Below the pieces are notes generated by a model. That model was not told where the DNA came from. It did not search any database and saw only the letters and a list, made by a program, of their open reading frames with translations. A stretch of 64,000 nucleotides of DNA from G963666935 sp963666935. GTDB lineage: Bacteria; Bacillota; Clostridia; Christensenellales; CAG-138. The stretch is taken from positions 2,108,001-2,172,000 of the forward strand of contig OY762936.1 of NCBI GenBank assembly GCA_963666935.1, given 5' to 3'. The position numbers and the translations under genes were made by a program. Shown one piece after another: positions 24,496 through 33,587 of this stretch. Position 1 is the first letter of the stretch. Each line of letters starts with the position of its first letter.

Positions 24496-24915
24496 TTACA
24501 TAAAAAAAGATACATTGCTGCATCTTTTATAAATCTCCGCTTTAAAGCACCTTAGATCGGTGGCAGTCATGCGGGCCATGCCCAACTTGTCCTTGCCGCT
24601 CTGAATTGACGAAACGATACCGTCAAAGTCCATATCGACAATCTCCATCGCAACGCCCAGCTGGTCCGCGATGGCCCGCGCGATTTCCACATCCACGCCC
24701 GCCACTTTGCCGTCGTCGCCCAAATACTCGGAATGCGAAAGCGCCGCGTTGGTTAGCATGATGACCTTGCCCACCGCCTTAATCGCATCCACGTTGTGGG
24801 TCTCACTGGCGGCTGCCGTATCATTCGCCTTGGGTTCCTGCGCGCCGTAGGCCGCCATGGCAAATGCTAATACCAACACCAAAATAACCGCTATGATTTT
24901 TTTAACGTTAATCAT
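24496..24915 (-). pseudogene. Decayed amino-acid ABC transporter binding protein
   Basis: The 139-residue reading frame begins like a family 3 solute-binding lipoprotein: signal peptide, then VMLTNAALSHSEYLGDDGKVAGVDVEIARAIADQLG and VDMDFDGIVSSIQSGKDKLGMARMTAT. Intact members run to about 250 residues; here homology stops right after the GM-TAT block and the frame ends in unrelated residues, so about half of the protein is missing. The lipobox position that should be Cys reads Tyr (AAYGAQ, TAC for TGC), so lipidation would also fail. A good GGAGG site remains. No permease or ATPase is present nearby. I infer a gene remnant. Confidence 0.75.
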
Positions 24916-25088
24916 TGCATTTCCTCCAAATTTAATGTTCAGATTTATACTGAAGAAACTGACAATGCTATTAAAATGCCCCAAAATTTCTATGCAACAT
25001 GTATCCGTATAATTATGATATATAATTGTACAAACCAAAGCCCGGGGCTACTTTGTTCCGAGTGCCGCAATGTATGATTTTTGCGGCG

Positions 25089-25117
25089 TTGCAATATATT
25101 TACAAGTGTGGCATAAT
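25089..25117 (+). promoter_or_regulatory. Promoter of the zinc-ribbon gene
   Basis: -35 TTGCAA (25089-25094) and -10 CATAAT (25112-25117), 17-base spacer, just upstream of the start. Confidence 0.55.
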
Positions 25118-25139
25118 ACACCCTGAAGGAGGGATGAGA

Positions 25140-25607
25140 ATGGATTTTTTCAACAGGTTGGGAGATCTTGCCAAGAACGTCTCCGACAAAACAAACGATT
25201 TGTTTGAAATTGGAAAGCTCAACTCCAGAATCCGCGTAGAAGAAGACGAAATTGAGCAGCACAAGCTCGATTTGGGGCAATATATGTGGGAAAAGTTTAG
25301 TGCCGGCGTAGCCATGGATGAACAGGCCACCGTCTATTGTATAGCCATCCGGGAGCGGATGGGCACCATAGACTCCCTGAAATCCCAAATTCACGAGATC
25401 AAAGAGACACAGGAATTCGAAAAGGTGCAGCAGCGCCATAAGGACGAGGCCCGCACCCAATTGCGCACCAAGCGCAGAGAGTTGGTCGACGAGCTATCCA
25501 TGGCCGCGCAAAACGCCGCCGCCCCCGTTTCCGTCTGCCCTGCCTGCGGCGCGTCCGTACCGGAAGGGTCAAGTTTTTGCGGTGTCTGTGGCACCAGGCT
25601 CAATTAG
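25140..25607 (+). CDS. Coiled-coil zinc-ribbon protein
   Basis: The 155-residue protein has a long charged helical stretch (about residues 15-115, coiled coil likely) and ends with a zinc-ribbon, CPACGASVP...FCGVCGTRL, with two CxxC pairs. Proteins of this kind are common in Firmicutes and unassigned in function; several sit at the membrane or serve as adaptors. AAGGAGG precedes the ATG at 25140 by eight bases. It stands alone with its own promoter and terminator. Confidence 0.8.
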   Translation: MDFFNRLGDLAKNVSDKTNDLFEIGKLNSRIRVEEDEIEQHKLDLGQYMWEKFSAGVAMDEQATVYCIAIRERMGTIDSLKSQIHEIKETQEFEKVQQRHKDEARTQLRTKRRELVDELSMAAQNAAAPVSVCPACGASVPEGSSFCGVCGTRLN

Positions 25608-25626
25608 TGTAGGCATTTTGCTCAAG

Positions 25627-25656
25627 AACTCCCCCTCTTTCTCTGCGGGGGAGTTT
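25627..25656 (+). terminator. Terminator of the zinc-ribbon gene
   Basis: AACTCCCCC/GGGGGAGTT stem with an 11-base loop, followed by TTCGAATTTTTT. Confidence 0.8.
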
Positions 25657-25687
25657 TCGAATTTTTTCACAAACTTCTTTAGATCTC

Positions 25688-25716
25688 TTGACTTCTTATT
25701 TCCATATTATTATTAT
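25688..25716 (+). promoter_or_regulatory. Promoter of serC-serA
   Basis: -35 TTGACT (25688-25693) and -10 TATTAT (25711-25716) with a 17-base spacer, 58 bases before the serC start. Confidence 0.7.
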
Positions 25717-25773
25717 GTATAAGGTATTCTTGTGAATAAAATCATTCAACAATATATAAAAAGGAGAAACCAA

Positions 25774-26862
25774 ATGAAGTACGATAGGATTTTTAATTTC
25801 TCCGCAGGTCCTTCTATGCTTCCTCTGGAAGTCCTGGAAAGCGCCCGCGACAACCTTGTCAATTTTGAAGGTTCCGGCATGTCCGTCATGGAGATGAGTC
25901 ATCGTTCCAAAGTGTTCGACGCCATCTCGGTACAGGCGGAAGCCCAGCTTCGCAAGGTCATGGACATCCCGGATAACTATAAGGTCATCTTTATGCAGGG
26001 CGGCGCCACGCTTCAGTTTGCCATGGTGCCTTTAAACCTGATGAACAAGAACCATAAGGCCGATTATGTCGTCACGGGCTCCTTCGCGGGCAAGGCCGCC
26101 AAGGAAGCTGAAAAGTATGGGGATGTCAAAGTGATCTGGTCCGGCAAGGACATCAACTTCACCCGAATTCCCCAGCAGGATGAACTGCATATCCGTCCCG
26201 ACGCGGACTATGTGCACATCTGCTTCAACAATACCATCTTTGGCTCCTGCTGGGATTACATTCCCGATACGGGAGATATCCCGCTGGTGGCAGATCTGTC
26301 TTCCTGCATTTTGAGCAAGCCCATTGACGTATCCAAGTTCGCCCTCATCTATGCCGGCGCGCAGAAAAATGTGGCGCCCGCGGGGCTTACCCTCGTCATC
26401 GTCCGGGAGGATCTCTTGGGCAACGCAAACCCCATCTGCCCCGTGATGTGCGACTACGCCATCAACGCAGAGGCCGCCTCCATGTACAATACGCCTCCCT
26501 GTTGGGACATTTATATCTGCAAGCTGGTGCTGGATTGGCTTCTTGAATCCGGTGGGCTTGCTGCCCGGCAGGCCATCAACGAAAAGAAGGCCGGCCTCCT
26601 TTACAGCTGTCTGGATCACAGCAGTTTTTACAACAACATCGTCTCCCCCGAGAGCCGTTCCATCATGAACGTCCGCTTCAATACCCCCAGCGAAGAGCTG
26701 GATGCCAAGTTCGTAAAAGAGAGCACGGCGGCGGGAATGGCCAATTTGAAAGGCCATCGCTCCGCCGGCGGCCTTCGGGCTTCCATCTACAACTGCATGC
26801 CTATGGAAGGCGTTGAATATTTGGTGGACTTCATGAAGAAGTTCGAAGCGGCCAACAAGTAA
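25774..26862 (+). CDS. serC: Phosphoserine aminotransferase
   Basis: The 362-residue PLP enzyme converts 3-phosphohydroxypyruvate to phosphoserine, the second step of serine synthesis. It opens with the family motif FNFSAGPSMLP and includes GGATLQFAMVP, DLSSCILS and the lysine of AGAQKNVAPAG that binds PLP. Length matches the family. The ATG at 25774 follows AAGGAG. It is followed after 18 bases by serA, so the pair forms a serine operon; a phosphoserine phosphatase is not in the window. Confidence 0.97.
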   Translation: MKYDRIFNFSAGPSMLPLEVLESARDNLVNFEGSGMSVMEMSHRSKVFDAISVQAEAQLRKVMDIPDNYKVIFMQGGATLQFAMVPLNLMNKNHKADYVVTGSFAGKAAKEAEKYGDVKVIWSGKDINFTRIPQQDELHIRPDADYVHICFNNTIFGSCWDYIPDTGDIPLVADLSSCILSKPIDVSKFALIYAGAQKNVAPAGLTLVIVREDLLGNANPICPVMCDYAINAEAASMYNTPPCWDIYICKLVLDWLLESGGLAARQAINEKKAGLLYSCLDHSSFYNNIVSPESRSIMNVRFNTPSEELDAKFVKESTAAGMANLKGHRSAGGLRASIYNCMPMEGVEYLVDFMKKFEAANK

Positions 26863-26880
26863 TTTGGGAGGAAATACACA

Positions 26881-27786
26881 ATGCGAATTCTCGTAACCGA
26901 TGGTATGGACAAGGATGCCCTGGCGCTGTTGCGCGAAAAAGGGCACGAGGTTGTGGAACAGTTTTACGAACCCGATGCATTGGGCGCGGCCCTTCGTGAT
27001 TTTGACGCAGTGGTGATCCGTAGCGCCACCAAGATACGCGCCAATCACATCGACGCGGCTAAGGGCGGCAGGCTCAAGCTCATTATCCGCGGCGGCGTGG
27101 GCGTAGACAATATCGACGTGGACTATGCGGAACAAAACGGCATCGCCGTGAAGAATACCCCCAGAGCCTCTAGTAACTCCGTAGCGGAGCTGGCGCTGGC
27201 GCTTATGTTCTCCTGCTGCCGCTTTGTCTCCATCGCAGGCCATACCATGCGGAAAGGCCTTTGGGAAAAGAAATCCTATGGCGCAGGCATAGAGCTGGGC
27301 GGTAAGACGCTGGGCATCGTGGGCTTCGGCCGCATCGGCCAGTCTCTCGCCCGCATGGCCCAGGGGCTGGATATGCGCGTGTTGGCCTATGATATCTACA
27401 AGGTGGATGGTCTGGAGTGTAACTCCCTGAAGTATGTGGAGCTGGATGAACTTCTGGCCAAGTCCGACTTCATCTCCCTACATACTCCCTCTCTAGACGG
27501 CAAACCCTTCCTCAACGCCGAGACCATCGCTAAAATGAAGGACGGCGTAGTGATCATCAATACCAGCCGCGGGAACAACATGGATGAGGCGGCCCTACTT
27601 GCAGCCCTGGAAAGCGGCAAAGTCCGGGCGGCCGGGCTGGACGTATATATGGACGAGCCCGTTACCAACACGGCTCTGTCCTGTCATCCCCATGTGTCTT
27701 GCACACCCCATATCGGCGCGGCCACCAAGGAGGCCCAGAAGCGCATTGGTCTGGAGATCGTGGACATCATCGAAAACTTCAAATAA
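26881..27786 (+). CDS. serA: D-3-phosphoglycerate dehydrogenase, short form
   Basis: The 301-residue NAD-dependent dehydrogenase oxidises 3-phosphoglycerate to 3-phosphohydroxypyruvate. Landmarks are the Rossmann motif GIVGFGRIGQ, the catalytic Arg in INTSRG, the Glu of MDEPV and the His of CTPHIGAAT. It lacks the C-terminal ACT domain that gives serine feedback control in longer enzymes, as in many Clostridia. GGGAGG precedes the ATG. Confidence 0.95.
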   Translation: MRILVTDGMDKDALALLREKGHEVVEQFYEPDALGAALRDFDAVVIRSATKIRANHIDAAKGGRLKLIIRGGVGVDNIDVDYAEQNGIAVKNTPRASSNSVAELALALMFSCCRFVSIAGHTMRKGLWEKKSYGAGIELGGKTLGIVGFGRIGQSLARMAQGLDMRVLAYDIYKVDGLECNSLKYVELDELLAKSDFISLHTPSLDGKPFLNAETIAKMKDGVVIINTSRGNNMDEAALLAALESGKVRAAGLDVYMDEPVTNTALSCHPHVSCTPHIGAATKEAQKRIGLEIVDIIENFK

Positions 27787-27799
27787 ACCTTAAGATTCG

Positions 27800-27833
27800 A
27801 AAAAGCGCGGTTCAATCGAACCGCGCTTTTTTT
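27800..27833 (+). terminator. Terminator of serC-serA
   Basis: A perfect GCGCGGTTC/GAACCGCGC stem with four-base loop between A and T runs. Confidence 0.9.
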
Positions 27834-27946
27834 GCATCTGATTAAAATGATGCGCTGTGAGTTTTTGTAATCTTTTGCTTCTTTTTTAAGTGCCCCGAAG
27901 GGGTATCAAGAAAATAAGTAGGCGTATGCGCGCAGAGCCCTCATGT

Positions 27947-28537
27947 TCACTTCATCAGGCTAGCCCGGCGCTTTCCGGCGCTACGCATATAGCCGCCCCG
28001 CACCGTCTTCACGTCGCTTACCGTCACCATGGCAGCAGGGCAAAGATGCCCAATATCTTCCATAGCCTCCTTAAGCAGCTTGCGCTTAAGGATCATGATG
28101 AGCATGTAGTGCTGGGTCTTGCTCTTGCCGTGGACGTCGATGGAGGTGACTCCGTACCCTCTGCCCTGCAGATCGCTTGCCAGCCGCTTCACCTCTTCCA
28201 ACGTGGGGACCACAATTTGCAAGGAGGACATGCCGAAGGCCAAAAGTCCATCCAGCCAGGAGCCCACGTAATTGCCGCAGGCGTAAGCCATGCAGTAAGC
28301 TACGGCTTTCCAGATATCGGAGGTCCAGCCCACCAGCACGCTGCTGGCCACCACCAGCCACAACACCACTTCGATAAAGGCCACCAAGCTGCCCTTGAAC
28401 CGCTCGCCCCGGTTGATGAGCACGATCCGAAGCGTGCCCATGGAAACGTCTCCAATCCTGCCGAAAAAAATAAACACATAAACCCATATACTGTTGCTGG
28501 CCAGGAATGCGTGCAGCGCGTCAAAAAATTCCTTCAT
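27947..28537 (-). CDS. DUF2179/DUF5698 membrane protein (UPF0316-like)
   Basis: The 196-residue protein has three to four N-terminal membrane helices, including VYVFIFFGRIGDVSMGTLRIVLI, and a cytoplasmic C-terminal DUF2179-type domain (RGYGVTSIDVHGKSKTQHYMLIMILKRK). This matches the UPF0316/YebE-like group of unknown function; the same cytoplasmic domain occurs in YitT-type proteins. It begins 32 bases after the last permease gene of the BMP transporter and may be co-transcribed with it. Confidence 0.8.
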   Translation of the reverse strand: MKEFFDALHAFLASNSIWVYVFIFFGRIGDVSMGTLRIVLINRGERFKGSLVAFIEVVLWLVVASSVLVGWTSDIWKAVAYCMAYACGNYVGSWLDGLLAFGMSSLQIVVPTLEEVKRLASDLQGRGYGVTSIDVHGKSKTQHYMLIMILKRKLLKEAMEDIGHLCPAAMVTVSDVKTVRGGYMRSAGKRRASLMK

Positions 28538-28569
28538 AAAATCTCCTCCTTGTTATATCTGGATCCCGA

Positions 28570-29553
28570 TTACCGTTCTTCCCGGAAGTAAGCCAGGCCC
28601 AGGTTGGTAGGCGGCTGATCCTCCCGCTTGCGGCGTAGGGATACCACAATGAGTACCACCACCGTCACGATGTAGGGGAGCATCTTAAATAGTTCCTGCG
28701 TGCTTCGAGTGAGGCCGGGAATGTAGAAGTACAGCCAAAATAGGATTCCGAAGAGGTAAGCGCCCCAAATGGCGCGCTTGGGCTTCCATGTGGCAAAAAT
28801 CACCAGTGCCACCGCCAGCCAGCCAAGGCTCTCGATGCCACCGTCGTTGGCCCATGTGCCCTTGGTGTAGTCCATCACGTAATACAGCCCGCCTAAGCCG
28901 GAGATCCCTGCGCCCACGCAGGTGGCCGTATACTTGTAGCGGGTCACATTGATGCCCGCCGCGTCAGCGGTGGCGGGATTTTCGCCCACGGCCCGCAAGT
29001 TGAGGCCCACGCTGGTTCTGCGAATGAACCAGCCCAACAGCAGAGCCAAAACAACGGCCAGATAAACCATAAATCCGTAGGAAAACAGCATGCTGCTGAT
29101 GGGGCCTTTATTGGCAATGAAGGGCAATGTGGATCGAAATGCGCCACTGGTCACGGCCACGGAAATCTGGCCAACGCCGCCCGCCAGCTTGTTGAGGGAG
29201 CCGCCAAAGAAGTTGGCGACGCCCGCGCTGAAAATGGTCAGGGTCAGTCCTGTTACATTCTGGTTGGCACGAAGGGTGGTGGTCAAAATGCTGAAAATCA
29301 GCCCGCCGATAACGGAGGCTATAAAGCAGCAGGCCAGCGCAATGATAACGCACAGCACTGGATTTGGGTTTGGAACGTGCATTTCATAAAAGAATACGCC
29401 AATCAGCCCCGAAATACCACCAAGGTACATGATTCCGGGCACGCCCAGGTTGAGGTTTCCTGATTTTTCCGTTAGAATCTCGCCGGTGGCGCCAAATAGG
29501 ATCACAGTACCGAATACCACCGCGGCCTGCACAAGGGCAACAATCTGGCTCAT
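28570..29553 (-). CDS. BMP-family ABC transporter permease 2
   Basis: The 327-residue permease of the branched-chain-amino-acid/BMP superfamily has eight or more helices, with GEILTEKSGNLNLGVPGIMYLGG near the N-terminus and AVGENPATADAAGINVTRYKYTA, the family's cytoplasmic EAA-like loop. Such pairs serve nucleoside importers such as the NupNOPQ system. It overlaps the other permease gene by four bases. Confidence 0.88.
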   Translation of the reverse strand: MSQIVALVQAAVVFGTVILFGATGEILTEKSGNLNLGVPGIMYLGGISGLIGVFFYEMHVPNPNPVLCVIIALACCFIASVIGGLIFSILTTTLRANQNVTGLTLTIFSAGVANFFGGSLNKLAGGVGQISVAVTSGAFRSTLPFIANKGPISSMLFSYGFMVYLAVVLALLLGWFIRRTSVGLNLRAVGENPATADAAGINVTRYKYTATCVGAGISGLGGLYYVMDYTKGTWANDGGIESLGWLAVALVIFATWKPKRAIWGAYLFGILFWLYFYIPGLTRSTQELFKMLPYIVTVVVLIVVSLRRKREDQPPTNLGLAYFREER

Positions 29554-30659
29554 TTACGTTCCTCCTTCCGCCTTCTTGAACGGAACTTCACTTTAAACTG
29601 GATAAAGAACTCGCTCCCCAAGATGAAGAACAGGATAATACCGGTGATCATCATAGAGACGTAGTCGCTTAAATTGTACTGGGAGGCGATCTCCACGGCG
29701 CCCTTCTCCATGAATACCAGAAGCCCTGAAATCAGCACCATCACAAAGGTGTTGAAGCCGGCCAGCCATGTGACGATGATGGCCACAAAGCCCTGCCCGC
29801 CGGCAGTGCTGATGGAAATGGTATGGCTTGCCCCGGCCACGGCGATGAACCCCGCCAAGCCGCAGATGGCGCCGGAAAGGAGCATGGTTCTCACGATGAC
29901 CCTTTTCACGTTGATGGCCGCGTAGCGGGCCGTGTTTTGGCTCTCTCCCACCACGGCGATCTCATAGCCCTGCTTGCTGTAGCGCAGGTATATGTACATG
30001 AGTACTGCGAGGATCATGCCGATGATCAGATTGAGCAGATAAGGCTCGCCCAGCAGGCTGGGGAACCAGCCGATTTTAGAACCCTGATTGATGATGCCCA
30101 CCGAGTTTGACCCATAGGGGTTTTCCCATTGCGCCACGAAAAACGAGGTGAGCTGTATGGCAATGTAATTCATCATCAGGGTAAAGAGCGTCTCGTTGGT
30201 ATTCCATTTGGCCTTGAAGATGCCGGGGATGATGCCCCAGATTCCGCCGGCCAAAAGGCTTGCAGCCGCCATGATGAGCAGCAGCAGCCAAGAGGGCACC
30301 GATTTGCCCAGGTAGATCATGCACGCGGCGGAAGCAATGCCGCCAACCAGAATCTGTCCCTCCGCGCCGATGTTCCAAAAACGCATCTTGAATGCGGGTG
30401 CAAGGCCGATGCCGATGCAAAGGAGCATCATAGTATCCCGGATCGTAACCCAGATCCGCTTGTTGGTGCCGAAGGCGCCGTCGAACATGGTGAGATACAC
30501 CTTGATAGGGTTCATCTTCACAATGGCGTAGATGATAATAGATGAAACCACCAGCGCCAGCAGAATTGCAGCGGCACGGATGCCCCATGCCCGGGGAATC
30601 GAAATTCCGGCGCGCTTGGAAATTCGGAGGACGGGCTCTTTCGCCTCGCGTTTTTTCAT
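29550..30659 (-). CDS. BMP-family ABC transporter permease 1
   Basis: The 369-residue integral membrane protein resembles NupP-type permeases: about nine helices, AFKMRFWNIGAEGQILVGGIAS as the family signature and YAAINVKRVIVRTMLLSGAICGLAGF as the ATPase-coupling region. It pairs with the shorter permease downstream and overlaps both neighbours by four bases, the hallmark of coupled translation. Confidence 0.88.
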   Translation of the reverse strand: MKKREAKEPVLRISKRAGISIPRAWGIRAAAILLALVVSSIIIYAIVKMNPIKVYLTMFDGAFGTNKRIWVTIRDTMMLLCIGIGLAPAFKMRFWNIGAEGQILVGGIASAACMIYLGKSVPSWLLLLIMAAASLLAGGIWGIIPGIFKAKWNTNETLFTLMMNYIAIQLTSFFVAQWENPYGSNSVGIINQGSKIGWFPSLLGEPYLLNLIIGMILAVLMYIYLRYSKQGYEIAVVGESQNTARYAAINVKRVIVRTMLLSGAICGLAGFIAVAGASHTISISTAGGQGFVAIIVTWLAGFNTFVMVLISGLLVFMEKGAVEIASQYNLSDYVSMMITGIILFFILGSEFFIQFKVKFRSRRRKEERK

Positions 30660-32188
30660 GCCCTGTTTCCCTCCTTCAGGTGAGTCATAAGCAGTCCCAC
30701 CTCTTCTTTTTTAGCAGTTCCGCCGTCTACAATTCCGCTGATCCTGCCCGCGCAGAGCACTAGAATCCGGTCGCAAAGCTCCATGAGCACGTCCAGATCC
30801 TCACCCACGTAGATCACGGCCACCCCGCGCTTTTTCTGCTCGTTGAGCAGGCGGTAGATGGTATAGGAGGTGTTGATGTCCAGCCCCCGCACCGCATAGG
30901 CGGTCATGAGCAGGGATGGCCCTGAAGCGATCTCACGGCCCACCAGCACCTTTTGCACATTGCCGCCGGACATACGCCGCACGCGCTGGGAAAGACCTGT
31001 TGTAGCCACGTCCAGCTCTCTGACAACGGTCTCGGCCAGCTCCCGGGGTGTCTTGCGGTCTGCAAAGATAGATTTTCCTTCTGTGTAGCTTCGAAGCATC
31101 ATGTTGTCTGGAATATCCATATCGCCCACAAGGCCCATGCCAAGCCGATCCTCTGGTACAAAAGCCAGTCGGATGCCCAGGTTCTTGATGGCAAGAGGGG
31201 TCTTTCCGAAAAGCTCGATTTCATCTTCTGATCCCATGGGGAAGTAGCGGATGCTGGCGGATGGGTTGGCGGGCTGAAGCCCGGCCACAGCCTCCAGCAA
31301 CTCCTTCTGGCCGCTGCCCGCAATGCCGGCGATACCCAGAATCTCTCCGCCATAGGCGGTAAAGGATACGCCGTCCAGCTTTTTGATGCCGTCTGCGTCA
31401 AAGACCGTCAGGTCTTTTACAATGAGCCGCTCCTTCACGTTGACGGGCTGTGGCCGCTCAATGTTGAGCGAGACCGCACGGCCCACCATCATGTTGGTCA
31501 GTTCCTGAATATTGGTCTCTTTTGTAGCGATGTCCCCGATGTACTTTCCCCGGCGCAGCACCGCCACCCGGTCGGAAATCTCCATAACCTCGTGGAGCTT
31601 GTGGGTGATGATAATGATGGACTTGCCATCCTGCTTCATGTTGCGCATCACGAGGAACAGCCGCTGTGTTTCCTGGGGGGTGAGCACGGCGGTAGGCTCG
31701 TCCAATATTAAAATATCAGCGCCGCGGTAAAGCACCTTAACAATCTCAAGAGTCTGCTTTTCCGACACCGACATATCGTATACCTTTTTATCCAGATCCA
31801 CTGCGAACCCGTAGTGTTCGCAGATGTCCTTCACCTTTGCCCGCAAGGCCTGAAAGTCCAACAGCGGCTTTTCATTGAGCCCCAGCACAATATTTTCAGC
31901 GGCGGTAAGCACGTCCACCAGCTTGAAGTGTTGGTGAATCATGCCGATCCCTAAGCCAAACGCATCCCGGGGAGAGGCAATCACCGCCTCCTTGCCGTCG
32001 ATAAGAATCCGCCCGCAGTCAGGCAGATAAATGCCGGAAAGCATATTCATAAGGGTAGTCTTGCCACTACCGTTTTCACCCAGCAAAGCCAGGATCTCGC
32101 CCCGGTTGATGTTGAGAGAAACCCCGTCGTTGGCAATGACATCGCCAAACGTCTTGGTGATGTCTATGAGCTGTACTGCTGCTTCCAA
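30656..32188 (-). CDS. BMP-family ABC transporter ATPase (two-domain)
   Basis: The 510-residue protein has two ABC domains. The first is complete: Walker A GENGSGKTT, Walker B ILILDEPTAVLTP, but its signature reads SVSEKQ rather than the usual SGGQ-like motif. The second has a degenerate Walker A (GIAGSGQKEL, normal for this family), a regular SGGNVQKV signature, and an atypical Walker B region with AYAVRGLDI in place of the usual Q-PTRGLDV; the switch segment reads VGEDLD where relatives have SEDLD. It energises import of what are probably nucleosides. Overlap with the permease is four bases. Confidence 0.88.
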   Translation of the reverse strand: MEAAVQLIDITKTFGDVIANDGVSLNINRGEILALLGENGSGKTTLMNMLSGIYLPDCGRILIDGKEAVIASPRDAFGLGIGMIHQHFKLVDVLTAAENIVLGLNEKPLLDFQALRAKVKDICEHYGFAVDLDKKVYDMSVSEKQTLEIVKVLYRGADILILDEPTAVLTPQETQRLFLVMRNMKQDGKSIIIITHKLHEVMEISDRVAVLRRGKYIGDIATKETNIQELTNMMVGRAVSLNIERPQPVNVKERLIVKDLTVFDADGIKKLDGVSFTAYGGEILGIAGIAGSGQKELLEAVAGLQPANPSASIRYFPMGSEDEIELFGKTPLAIKNLGIRLAFVPEDRLGMGLVGDMDIPDNMMLRSYTEGKSIFADRKTPRELAETVVRELDVATTGLSQRVRRMSGGNVQKVLVGREIASGPSLLMTAYAVRGLDINTSYTIYRLLNEQKKRGVAVIYVGEDLDVLMELCDRILVLCAGRISGIVDGGTAKKEEVGLLMTHLKEGNRA

Positions 32189-32280
32189 AATAGGAATCCT
32201 TTCCTTTTCATCAGTCTATTTTTACTATATCAGATTCACACCTTTTTGTTTAGCCCGAATTTTCTTTGGCTCCAAATAAT

Positions 32281-32312
32281 TTGCGGGCGAGGAGAACTCC
32301 CCGCCCGAAAAA
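32281..32312 (-). terminator. Hairpin downstream of the BMP-protein gene
   Basis: A CGGGCG-type stem with an inner GGAG/CTCC pairing, 13 bases after the stop of the binding-protein gene. It may attenuate transcription into the ATPase and permease genes, giving more binding protein than channel. Confidence 0.5.
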
Positions 32313-32324
32313 GGTGCTCACATC

Positions 32325-33587
32325 TTAGTTCAGCTCGGTAATGCCGTCAATACGGATGTCGAACAGAGGTGCGGAGATGGCTTCGGACTCATGGAAGTAG
32401 CCGTCCCAGATCAACTGCACGCCCGTGAAGCCGAAGGACTGGTCGTAAGAGTCCAGCGTCTCACCCTTGGCTGTCCAAGTATCGCAGCTGAAGATCTTAA
32501 GTGTATCGCTCTGGATGGCAGCGATGACTTCCGTCACCTTCTCAGCAGTACCGGGAGCGCAGGAGGCGCCCAGATCAGAGATCTTTACGCCGTTCTCAGT
32601 GTAGCCGGCGGTGTTGTTCTTTGCCAAAGCCTCGCCTTTCATTGCGGTATCGATCATGCTGGTATACAGTACGCCCCAGCAGTTCTGTGCGGAGGTCAGG
32701 GCAGCGTTGGGCGCCACGCTGAGCATATCCACATTGTAGCCTACGCAGTAAGCGGTGGTGCCGGCGGCAAGGGCGGCCTCCACAGCGGAGGGAGCGCCGG
32801 TAGAGTCAGCGTGCTGACCGATGATGACGCAGCCCCGGGCGATGAGGGCGTTGGCGGCCTCTGCCTCGGCGGTCATGTCAAACCAAGAGTTGGTATAGGT
32901 CACGTCCATATGGGCTTCGGGAACAATGGACTTGATGCCAAGGAAGAAGGCGGTGTAGCCGGAAACCACTTCCGCATAGGGGTAAGCGCCCACATAGCCG
33001 ATGTAGGGGTCGGTGACTGTACCAGCGTCCATAAGCTCCTTGAGCTTCATGCCAGCCACGACGCCCGCCACATAGCGGGACTGATAAACCTGGGGGAAGT
33101 AGTTGACCACGTTGTCAAGCCCGCAGGTAGCTGCCTGCTGACCGGTGGCGGGAAGGAAGACCACGTCGGGATACTCTTCCGCGGCCTGAATCATGTAGGT
33201 TTCATGAGAGAAGCTATTGGAGAAAATCATGCTGCAGCCCTGATCCGCCAGGTCCACCGCGGTGTCGTAGCAAGTCTCGTCTTCCGGGATGCTGTACTTA
33301 TAGATGACCTGATCGTCGGTGAGGCCCAATGCCGCCTTGGCCTCCTCGATGCCCTCGATATGAGCGTAGGTGTAGCCTTCGTTTTCGTCGCCCACCAGAA
33401 TGACGCCGATCTTCAGGGTGCCCGCCTTTGCGGCTTCGGCTACCTTTTTGGTATCCACGGGGCTTTTTGCAGCTGCCGCGATCTTGTCGGCCACGGTCAT
33501 TTCTTTTACTTCCTCTGCTGCCTTGGAGCAGGCAACCATGCCCAGAGCCATGAGCAGGGCCAATGCCAGTGCCAGATACTTCTTCAT
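32325..33587 (-). CDS. BMP-family lipoprotein, nucleoside-type binding protein
   Basis: The 420-residue lipoprotein has a signal peptide ending in the lipobox MVACS. The Bmp/PnrA fold follows, with GVILVGDENEGYTYAHIEGIEEAK, the FSNSFSHETYM strand, YVAGVVAGMKL and YVGAYPYAEVVSGYTAFFLGIKS. Members bind purine nucleosides or related ligands. The start at 33587 follows GGAGG. The transporter genes lie downstream on the same strand. A long leader precedes it. Confidence 0.9.
   Translation of the reverse strand: MKKYLALALALLMALGMVACSKAAEEVKEMTVADKIAAAAKSPVDTKKVAEAAKAGTLKIGVILVGDENEGYTYAHIEGIEEAKAALGLTDDQVIYKYSIPEDETCYDTAVDLADQGCSMIFSNSFSHETYMIQAAEEYPDVVFLPATGQQAATCGLDNVVNYFPQVYQSRYVAGVVAGMKLKELMDAGTVTDPYIGYVGAYPYAEVVSGYTAFFLGIKSIVPEAHMDVTYTNSWFDMTAEAEAANALIARGCVIIGQHADSTGAPSAVEAALAAGTTAYCVGYNVDMLSVAPNAALTSAQNCWGVLYTSMIDTAMKGEALAKNNTAGYTENGVKISDLGASCAPGTAEKVTEVIAAIQSDTLKIFSCDTWTAKGETLDSYDQSFGFTGVQLIWDGYFHESEAISAPLFDIRIDGITELN

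Noticed and set aside
26032..27243. 403-codon frame antisense to serC and serA
   Set aside because: It lies opposite two clear enzymes, has no ribosome site and no family pattern; it is a GC-driven shadow.
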